From Polyangiaceae bacterium (GTDB taxonomy: Bacteria > Myxococcota_A > Polyangia > Polyangiales > Polyangiaceae): a stretch of 5,617 bases of DNA. Numbering within the stretch: position 1 is the first letter of the stretch; the number at the start of each line of letters is the position of its first letter. Both the position numbers and the translations under genes were made by a program. Positions 1 to 5,123 of the stretch are shown here, piece by piece. The notes beneath the pieces are model-generated. The model was not told the DNA's origin, ran no database searches, and saw only the letters and a program-made list of their open reading frames with translations. The stretch lies in contig JAICXU010000265.1 in the NCBI GenBank assembly GCA_025934595.1, forward strand, positions 1 through 5,617. Direction: 5' to 3'.

Positions 1-2
1 AA

Positions 3-704
3 GGGCCGACACTGTCGCCGCAAAAAGGAAACGTGTCGGCGCTGCTCGACGTGATGCGATCGCGGCAACCGGGTGGCGGAACGCCCACGGACGAAGTGTT
101 GAAGAACGCCGGCAACGAGCTCCTCGGAATGCGGGCCGCGAAGAGCGCGCGTGCGCTCGTGCTCGCGACCGATGGCGCGCCGAACTGCAATAACCAGCTC
201 GACGTCACGACGTGCGCGTGCACGGCCACCGACGGCACGGCGTGTATCTATCCCGAGGAGTGTCTCGACGACGCGCGGACGCTCGCGGAGATCAGCGCTC
301 TGGCATCGCAAGGTTTGCCGACGTACGTCGTCGGTATCGAATCGAGCGAGGACGCCGCGTTCGAGAGCGTGCTTCGCGCGATGGCGATCGCGGGCGGAAA
401 GCCGAGCGCGCCGCCGAGCTTTTATTATCCTGCGCGATCGGCCACCGAGCTCGACGACGCGCTCACGTCGATCGTCAGCGGGGGAAACGCGTGCACGTTC
501 CTCACGTCGTCGGTTCCGAACGACGACGGCACGATCGAGGTCTTCGAGAACGGCGTCCTGATACCGTACGACGCAAGCGGAGAAACGGGATGGCGTTGGG
601 GCGACCGTTCCATCGGCGAGATCATCCTGAGCCCGAACGAATGCGCCGAGGTGCAAAAGAAGGCGACGCTGTCGCTCACCGCGACCATTGCATGCGGGAG
701 ATGA
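3..704 (+). CDS. vWA domain protein, C-terminal part (5' end outside window)
   Basis: The reading frame is open from the first complete codon at position 3 to a TGA at 702-704, so the gene starts upstream. A GTG at 33 lies inside the domain and is not a credible start. Two of the three parts of a von Willebrand A metal-ion-dependent adhesion site (MIDAS) are visible: the Thr in GGGTPT (codon at 81) and the Asp in LATDGAPN (codon at 171). The first part, DxSxS, should lie before the window. A later strand (TYVVGI, about 327-344) also fits the fold. After the MIDAS Asp there is an insertion with five cysteines (codons between 186 and 263), and the C-terminal extension has three more. This suggests a disulfide-bonded, exported protein. 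vWA domains typically mediate metal-dependent binding; no ligand can be inferred here. The C-terminal extension (about 490-704) resembles tails I associate with myxobacterial surface vWA proteins, which is memory-based. The domain call is firm; the location is inferred. Confidence 0.85.
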   Translation, partial: GPTLSPQKGNVSALLDVMRSRQPGGGTPTDEVLKNAGNELLGMRAAKSARALVLATDGAPNCNNQLDVTTCACTATDGTACIYPEECLDDARTLAEISALASQGLPTYVVGIESSEDAAFESVLRAMAIAGGKPSAPPSFYYPARSATELDDALTSIVSGGNACTFLTSSVPNDDGTIEVFENGVLIPYDASGETGWRWGDRSIGEIILSPNECAEVQKKATLSLTATIACGR

Positions 705-732
705 CGTTCCGTGAAAAGCGTGGGAACGTGCG

Positions 733-738
733 AGGAGG
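733..738 (+). promoter_or_regulatory. AGGAGG Shine-Dalgarno motif abutting the ATG
   Basis: A full AGGAGG sits at 733-738 and the ATG of the dioxygenase gene begins at 739, leaving no spacer. Usual spacing is about 5-9 nt. An in-frame TGA at 712-714 and the absence of in-frame start codons between it and 739 exclude a longer protein. The next in-frame ATG is codon 30 (826), which would remove conserved N-terminal sequence. Confidence 0.5.
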
Positions 739-1911
739 ATGATCGATCGCCAGACGCTCGGCCCTCTGCCCGACAAGCCCCACACGGTCTTTCGCGACCC
801 GAAAGGCAAGCTCCTCTACGAGGAGATGTTCACGCGAGGCGGGTTTTCCGGCGCGTTTTCGTATTTCTACCACCTCTATCCCGTGATGCCGCATCGCGAG
901 GTCGAGGCGAGCGGCCGGGGATTCCCGATCGCGATCGCCGAAGAGAGCGCGAGCTCGCCGCTCGAGAGGCGCCTCTATATTTCCGACAAGCTTGCGCCCG
1001 GCGCGACGCCGTTCGAAGCGCGCACGCCGCTCCTCACGAACGCCGACGTGTCGATCTACCTGGTGCGCGCGACGAAGAGCGACGACGCTTATTTCGCGAA
1101 CGGCGACGGCGACGAGCTTTGGTTCATCCACGAGGGCGACGCCGAGCTCGAGTCTCCGTGCGGCATGCTCGACGTGAAAGCCGGCGATTACGTGTGGCTC
1201 CCGAAATCCCTCGTGCATCGCTGGCACGTAAAAGGACCCGAGCTCCGCGCGATGATCTTCGAGGCCCACGGCGGCGTGCACGTGCCGGAGCAATTCCGCA
1301 ATCCGGTGGGCCAGCTGCAAATGGATGCACCTTACACGCATCGCGATTTCGTGCGGCCCACCAAGCCGATCGCGACGTTCGACGGTCCGCTCGCAGGACC
1401 GAACGAGCTCTTCGTAAAGAAGCGAAATCGCTTCACGCGCTACGTGCTCGCAAATCCGCCGATGGATGTCGTGGGTTGGGACGGCTTCGTTTATCCGTGG
1501 GCGTTCGCGATCGAAAAGTATCAAGCGAAGACGGGGCTCGTGCATTTGCCGCCGACGATCCACACGACGTTTGCCGCGAGAGGGATGGTCGTGTGCTCCT
1601 TCGTTCCGCGCGTGACCGACACGCATCCGAACGCGATCCCGTGTCCGTATCCGCACTCGAGCGTCGATTGCGACGAGATGATCTTCTACTTGAAGGGCAA
1701 CTTCACGAGCCGAAAAGGCGTGGGGCCCGGCGCGATTTCGCTTCATCCCGCCGGCATCGCGCACGGTCCGCACCCGGGCGCGTACGAAGGAAGCATCGGA
1801 AGCAAACGCACCGACGAGCTCGCCGTCATGATCGACGCGACGTTGCCGCTCCTCCCGACGAAGCAAGCGAAGGCGATCGAAGACGTTCGCTATCACGCGA
1901 GCTGGTCGTGA
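739..1911 (+). CDS. hmgA: homogentisate 1,2-dioxygenase family protein
   Basis: This 390-residue protein matches the bacterial homogentisate 1,2-dioxygenase (HGD) family. HGD is a non-haem Fe(II) cytoplasmic enzyme that opens the ring of homogentisate to maleylacetoacetate in tyrosine/phenylalanine breakdown. Family-like blocks appear in order: a cupin-like segment ELWFIHEG (126-133) with GDYVWLP (149-155) and H160; the NPVGQLQMDAPY block (188-199) followed by HRDF; VVGWDGFVYPW (244-254); GLVHLPPTIHTTF (266-278); VVCSFVPR (284-291); and the metal-site region with H306, E313 and H342 (in HGPHPG). TDELAVMID (358-366) is also typical. Expected ligands are His-Glu-His; here H306 to E313 is seven residues, against six in the human enzyme (H335/E341), so this is a divergent subfamily. 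No fumarylacetoacetase, maleylacetoacetate isomerase or 4-hydroxyphenylpyruvate dioxygenase gene is adjacent. The gene starts 34 nt after the vWA gene and could be cotranscribed with it. Substrate identity is inferred from family. Confidence 0.88.
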   Translation: MIDRQTLGPLPDKPHTVFRDPKGKLLYEEMFTRGGFSGAFSYFYHLYPVMPHREVEASGRGFPIAIAEESASSPLERRLYISDKLAPGATPFEARTPLLTNADVSIYLVRATKSDDAYFANGDGDELWFIHEGDAELESPCGMLDVKAGDYVWLPKSLVHRWHVKGPELRAMIFEAHGGVHVPEQFRNPVGQLQMDAPYTHRDFVRPTKPIATFDGPLAGPNELFVKKRNRFTRYVLANPPMDVVGWDGFVYPWAFAIEKYQAKTGLVHLPPTIHTTFAARGMVVCSFVPRVTDTHPNAIPCPYPHSSVDCDEMIFYLKGNFTSRKGVGPGAISLHPAGIAHGPHPGAYEGSIGSKRTDELAVMIDATLPLLPTKQAKAIEDVRYHASWS

Positions 1912-1924
1912 TCCTCGCCGGCTG

Positions 1925-1936
1925 ACAAAATTTTGT
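1925..1936. promoter_or_regulatory. 12-bp AT-rich palindrome in the 1912-2039 gap
   Basis: ACAAAATTTTGT is a perfect 12-bp inverted repeat without a spacer. It lies 13 nt after the dioxygenase stop and 103 nt before the next ATG, inside otherwise GC-rich DNA. It could be an operator for a dimeric regulator or part of a weak transcription end. The symmetry and the local AT content are observed; the function is a guess. I see no convincing -35/-10 pair elsewhere in this 128-nt gap. Confidence 0.35.
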
Positions 1937-2027
1937 AACCCCGAGCGCGGTCGTCCCCACTGACTCGCAAACGGGTAGTCGTCCCGCCCGCCTATGCACC
2001 GAAGCATGCGCAGTGAGTCGAGAACGC

Positions 2028-2031
2028 GGAG
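2028..2031 (+). promoter_or_regulatory. GGAG ribosome binding site deciding the start at 2040
   Basis: GGAG at 2028-2031 lies 8 nt before the ATG at 2040, normal spacing. It favours 2040 over the in-frame GTG at 2013. The latter would add nine residues (MSRERGDRR) ahead of a signal peptide that is already complete and has no comparable upstream motif. Confidence 0.55.
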
Positions 2032-2039
2032 ACCGACGA

Positions 2040-3173
2040 ATGAAGACAACGAGCTTTTTGAGCACCTTGTGGGCGGGGTTTGTCGTCGTAGCGATGACTC
2101 TTTGCCATTGCGGTGGCGACGATGCCGCCGTCATCGGCGCCGGCGGTGATGCCGGGGGCGACGGCAGCACGTTCACGAACGGTGACGGCCAAACCCTCAG
2201 CGGCACCTGCGGGAGCATCGCCACTTCGTGCAGTACCGCCGACCAATGCTGCGTCGACGTCTGCACGAGCGGCGCATGCGGAGGGCCGGGAAAAGCGGCG
2301 GACGGCGCGCCCGGCTCCGAAGCGTGCAACGACGCAGGCGGCCCTTGCGCAAAAGGCTTCGATTGCTGCTCGGGAACGTGCAACGCGGGCCAATGTGTCG
2401 GCAGCGTCTTCGGCGCGAATCCCGATGGCGGCGGCGGAACGAGCACGGGATCGCTCTCGTGCGGAATTCCCACCGCCGATTGCAAAGTCGCGTCGGATTG
2501 CTGCAGCGGAGTCTGCGAGCCCGTCACCGGAGAGGCCGGCGTCATTCAATGTCGCGACGCATGCCGCGCAAACGGCGTCTCGTGCGTGACGGCGCAAGAC
2601 TGCTGCTCGCTCGGTTGCTTCGGCGGCGTCTGCACGGCCGCGGAGTGCATCGAGATCGGGCAGACGTGCACCGTGAATCAAGATTGCTGCTCGGGCGTGT
2701 GCGATACGGCCGACACGCACCAGTGCGTCGTCGACACGGCGAATTCCACGTGTCGTCCGACGGGAGAAAACTGCGGCTCGGGACCTCAATCCGGATGCTG
2801 CGGCGCCACGAAGGACGACGATCTTTGCATCGACGGACGCTGCGGCTTTCCACCCGGAGCTTGCGAAGGGCTGCACGCGACGTGCGCCGCGGACGCGGAC
2901 TGTTGCGACAAGCACTGCGATCTGTCCACGCACACGTGCTTGCCCGCGGTCGCGTGCACGCCGACGACCGGAGCTTGCGTGACGGGCGCCGACTGCTGCA
3001 CGTCGAGCTGCACGAATGGCTCCTGCGACGCTCCGATTCCGCCCGGCGGCGGCGGCACGCTCCCGGATGGCGGAGCTGCCACCTGCCAGTCCCTCGGAAC
3101 CAGCTGCGCGATCTCTTCGCAATGCTGCTCGGGTTTGTGTCTCGCCGGCTTCTGCGATTTTCCTCCGCGCTGA
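2040..3173 (+). CDS. exported Cys-rich protein with nine knottin-like modules
   Basis: The protein has 377 residues from the ATG at 2040. Residues 1-24 form a signal peptide: Lys2, a hydrophobic core at about 5-21, then LCHCGGDD. C24 followed by GGDD resembles myxobacterial lipoprotein starts, but the residue before it is His, so the lipobox is not classical and C22 or C24 lipidation is uncertain. A Gly/Asp/Ser linker runs to about residue 56. Nine six-cysteine modules follow at 57-80, 96-119, 141-171, 175-198, 203-229, 238-268, 275-300, 306-329 and 349-372. The commonest spacing is C-x6-C-x5-CC-x3-C-x4-C. Pro/Gly/Asp-rich linkers separate several modules. No enzyme motif is present. The arrangement matches the cysteine framework of inhibitor cystine knots, so a small disulfide-stabilised fold per module is the best inference. 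The role (binding, structural surface protein, toxin or inhibitor) cannot be read from sequence. An esterase lipoprotein follows 73 nt downstream. Confidence 0.85.
   Translation: MKTTSFLSTLWAGFVVVAMTLCHCGGDDAAVIGAGGDAGGDGSTFTNGDGQTLSGTCGSIATSCSTADQCCVDVCTSGACGGPGKAADGAPGSEACNDAGGPCAKGFDCCSGTCNAGQCVGSVFGANPDGGGGTSTGSLSCGIPTADCKVASDCCSGVCEPVTGEAGVIQCRDACRANGVSCVTAQDCCSLGCFGGVCTAAECIEIGQTCTVNQDCCSGVCDTADTHQCVVDTANSTCRPTGENCGSGPQSGCCGATKDDDLCIDGRCGFPPGACEGLHATCAADADCCDKHCDLSTHTCLPAVACTPTTGACVTGADCCTSSCTNGSCDAPIPPGGGGTLPDGGAATCQSLGTSCAISSQCCSGLCLAGFCDFPPR
2208..3155 (+). repeat. nine tandem six-cysteine protein modules
   Basis: The modules occupy 2208-2279, 2325-2396, 2460-2552, 2562-2633, 2646-2726, 2751-2843, 2862-2939, 2955-3026 and 3084-3155. 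Loop 1 is six residues in all nine. Loop 2 is five residues in eight; module 6 has seven. The CC pair is always present. Loop 3 is three residues in eight; module 6 has eight. Loop 4 is four residues in modules 1, 2, 4, 6, 8 and 9, and is 11, 7 and 6 in modules 3, 5 and 7. The residue before CC is Asp or Gln except in module 6 (Gly), and SG often follows CC. Residues in the loops are otherwise diverse. Confidence 0.9.
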
Positions 3174-3246
3174 CCGAAATCGGCTTAGTTTTACGCCCAA
3201 CCATGCATGCGCAAGGATGGGCCCCGGGACGGCGCGAGAGCGGCGT

Positions 3247-4278
3247 ATGAGCTCGACTCGCGCCGTCGCTCCGCTCGCTGCGATCGTTTCGTTCGCGCTC
3301 GCTGCATGCACGACCTCTCCGAATTCGTCGTCGTCGAACGGCGCGGGAGATGGCGGCCAAGCTGGATCCGGAAGCGGTGCGATGACGACCGTGTCCGCAT
3401 TCGGATCCAATCCCGGCGCGCTCACGATGTACGCATACGTTCCGGCCGGCGTCGCGGCGAATGCGCCGCTCGTCGTCGCGATGCACGGCTGCACGCAGAG
3501 CGCTGCCGACTACGTGAACGCGGGATGGAACGATCTCGCCGACCAAGAAAAATTCTACGTCGTCTATCCGGAGCAATCGCCCGCCAACAATGTCGAGAAG
3601 TGCTTCGACTGGTTCCAAGACGAAGACACGACGCGCGACAGCGGCGAAGCTCTCTCGATCAAGCAGATGGTCGATTGGATGAAGGCGAAATATTCGATCG
3701 ACGGCTCGAAGGTGTACGTCACGGGGCTCTCCGCCGGCGGCGCGATGACGAGCGTGATGCTCTCCGTGTATCCCGACGTCTTCGCCGCGGGCGCCGTGAT
3801 GTCGGGTGTCCCGTACGGATGCGCACACAGCACGCTCGACGCGCTGACATGCATGAACCCTGGGAAAAACAAGGCTCCCAGCGATTGGGGCGCGGCCGCG
3901 AAGGCGGGCGATCCCAGCTTCAGCGGAACGTATCCGCGACTCTCGGTATGGCACGGACAATCCGACACGACGGTGAACGAATCGAACGCCGCCGATCTCG
4001 TGACGCAATGGGCCGCGCTCACGGGCGTCAGTCAAACGGCGGACGTCACCGAGACCGTGGACGGCGCGACGCACACCGAATTCAAAGATGCGAGCGGACG
4101 CGTGACGATCGAGCGCTGGTCGATCCCCGACATGAATCACGGCACCGCGCTCGATCCCCAAAATGGATGCGGAGTCGCTGCGTCGTACATGCTGGACGTC
4201 GGTCTCTGCTCGACGGCGCGCGCCTGGAGCTTCTTCACCGGCGAGGCTCCGCCGAACATGATGCACGCCGGCGGATAA
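3247..4278 (+). CDS. PHB depolymerase-family esterase, lipoprotein
   Basis: This 343-residue protein begins with a lipoprotein signal peptide: Arg5, a hydrophobic stretch, and a textbook lipobox LAAC with C21. A Ser/Gly-rich tether (22-46) follows. The rest is an alpha/beta hydrolase of the Esterase_phd/poly(3-hydroxybutyrate) depolymerase-like family (related to LpqC and feruloyl/acetylxylan esterases). HGCTQ (80-84) is the oxyanion-hole region. GLSAGGAM (160-167) carries the nucleophile S162. WHGQSDTTV (235-243) carries the probable acid D240. MNHG (296-299) carries the probable base H298. The blocks YPDVFAAGAVMSG and PYGCA (175-193) are also family-typical. It would act outside the cytoplasm on an ester such as a polyester or acylated polysaccharide; the sequence does not settle which. 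GAGAG at 3236-3240, 6 nt upstream, is a weak ribosome site. An in-frame ATG at 3217 would give ten more residues and cannot be excluded. No separate substrate-binding domain is present. Confidence 0.87.
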   Translation: MSSTRAVAPLAAIVSFALAACTTSPNSSSSNGAGDGGQAGSGSGAMTTVSAFGSNPGALTMYAYVPAGVAANAPLVVAMHGCTQSAADYVNAGWNDLADQEKFYVVYPEQSPANNVEKCFDWFQDEDTTRDSGEALSIKQMVDWMKAKYSIDGSKVYVTGLSAGGAMTSVMLSVYPDVFAAGAVMSGVPYGCAHSTLDALTCMNPGKNKAPSDWGAAAKAGDPSFSGTYPRLSVWHGQSDTTVNESNAADLVTQWAALTGVSQTADVTETVDGATHTEFKDASGRVTIERWSIPDMNHGTALDPQNGCGVAASYMLDVGLCSTARAWSFFTGEAPPNMMHAGG

Positions 4279-4351
4279 GGCGATTTCGCTTCAGGCTTCG
4301 GATTCGCGCGGCAACGATCCGGTCGACACGCGATCGCGCGACGACTTGATG

Positions 4352-4357
4352 TAATCT
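4352..4357 (+). promoter_or_regulatory. possible -10 element for a leaderless transcript
   Basis: TAATCT at 4352-4357 fits the loose TAnnnT pattern of bacterial -10 elements. It ends 10 nt before the ATG at 4368. No Shine-Dalgarno-like purine run lies between them (the segment is mostly C/G/T). A start of transcription close to the ATG would explain this. A TCGACA at 4323-4328 resembles a -35, but the 23-nt spacing is too long. Confidence 0.25.
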
Positions 4358-4367
4358 CACGCGCCCG

Positions 4368-5123
4368 ATGTACATCGACCCGAATTTGCCGCGCGAGGTC
4401 TTCGGTTGGCACTCCGATCGCCTCGGCCTCGACATGCCGATCGTCCGCTACGGAAATTGGGGCCGGCCCCTTCTTTTGTTTCCGACCGCGGGCAGCGATC
4501 TCTACGACTGCGAGCGCTTTTGGCTCATCAAGGCGATCGAGCATCACATCTTCGCGGGCAAGGTCACCGTCTTCTCGATCAACACGATCAACAAGATGTC
4601 GTGGATGGACGAAAGCATCGATCCTCGCGAGTGCGGTCGCCGGCAAGCGCTCTACTCCGGTTACGTCGAAGAAGAAGTCGCTCCCCATATTCGGCGCGCC
4701 GTCGAAAATCCGAACGCCCGCATCGCCGTCACCGGCGCGAGCTTCGGCGCTTTTCATGCCGCGAACGCGATGTTTCGACGCCCCGATCTCTTCGACACGC
4801 TCATCGGCATGAGCGGCTTCTACGATCTGTCACCCGGCTACACGCGCGGCGTGATGACCGACGACATCTACTTCAACAATCCGATGTCGTACGTGCGGAA
4901 CATGTCCGACGCGCACCAGCTCCACTTGCTTCGTCACAGCTCGATCAACCTCGTGTGCGGACAAGGCGCGTACGAGCGGCCGGAAAAATCGCGCGCGTTC
5001 TCGACGCTGCTCTGGGACAAGGGAATCTGGAACGATCTCGATTTGTGGGGACAGGACGTGAACCACGACTGGCCGTGGTGGCACAAGATGCTGTCGCATT
5101 ACATCGACAAGCTGGGATGGTGA
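4368..5123 (+). CDS. predicted esterase, alpha/beta hydrolase (COG4947-like)
   Basis: This 251-residue protein has no signal peptide and is probably cytoplasmic. It belongs to the alpha/beta-hydrolase group of predicted esterases related to the Esterase (antigen 85/esterase D) family. Evidence includes WHSDRLGLDMPIVRYG at 14-29 (family-like N-terminus); LLLFPTAG (35-42), a strand and oxyanion-hole region; GASFGAFHA (123-131) with nucleophile S125; GMSGFYDL (147-154); the DDIYFNNP block (165-172); and HDWPWW (233-238) with H233 as probable base. The acid is less clear; E203 (after GQGAY) and D230 are candidates. The length is about what this group usually has. The natural substrate is unknown for the group as far as I recall. 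The ATG at 4368 fits the conserved N-terminus, but no ribosome binding site is visible. The gene overlaps the start of the next one, implying coupled expression. It follows a second, unrelated-subfamily esterase by 89 nt. Confidence 0.85.
   Translation: MYIDPNLPREVFGWHSDRLGLDMPIVRYGNWGRPLLLFPTAGSDLYDCERFWLIKAIEHHIFAGKVTVFSINTINKMSWMDESIDPRECGRRQALYSGYVEEEVAPHIRRAVENPNARIAVTGASFGAFHAANAMFRRPDLFDTLIGMSGFYDLSPGYTRGVMTDDIYFNNPMSYVRNMSDAHQLHLLRHSSINLVCGQGAYERPEKSRAFSTLLWDKGIWNDLDLWGQDVNHDWPWWHKMLSHYIDKLGW

Noticed and set aside
33..704. Treating GTG at 33 as the start of a complete 223-residue protein
   Set aside because: The frame is open upstream to the window edge and the vWA domain would lack its first strand and DxSxS motif; the gene is cut by the window.
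676..2049. Long open frame on the minus strand (457 codons)
   Set aside because: It runs opposite the clearly conserved dioxygenase gene, is Arg/His-rich with no recognisable motif, and is a product of GC-rich codon bias.
2208..3155. Nine modules as a CRISPR-like or DNA-level tandem repeat
   Set aside because: The periodicity is in cysteine spacing only; module lengths and nucleotide sequences differ and there are no constant repeat units.
3174..3192. CCGAAATCGG followed by a short T run, terminator-like, after the Cys-rich gene
   Set aside because: The stem is only 3-4 bp with a 2-4 nt loop and the T run is four bases after an interruption; too weak to call a terminator.
2542..4266. Long open frame on the minus strand (574 codons) across the Cys-rich gene and the esterase
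   Set aside because: It is Arg-rich low-information sequence spanning two well-supported plus-strand genes and their intergenic gap; a shadow frame.
4329..4338. CGCGATCGCG palindrome upstream of the second esterase; GCGATCGC also occurs elsewhere in the window
   Set aside because: GCGATCGC-type words are common in GC-rich coding DNA and the few copies here lie in and between genes without a pattern.
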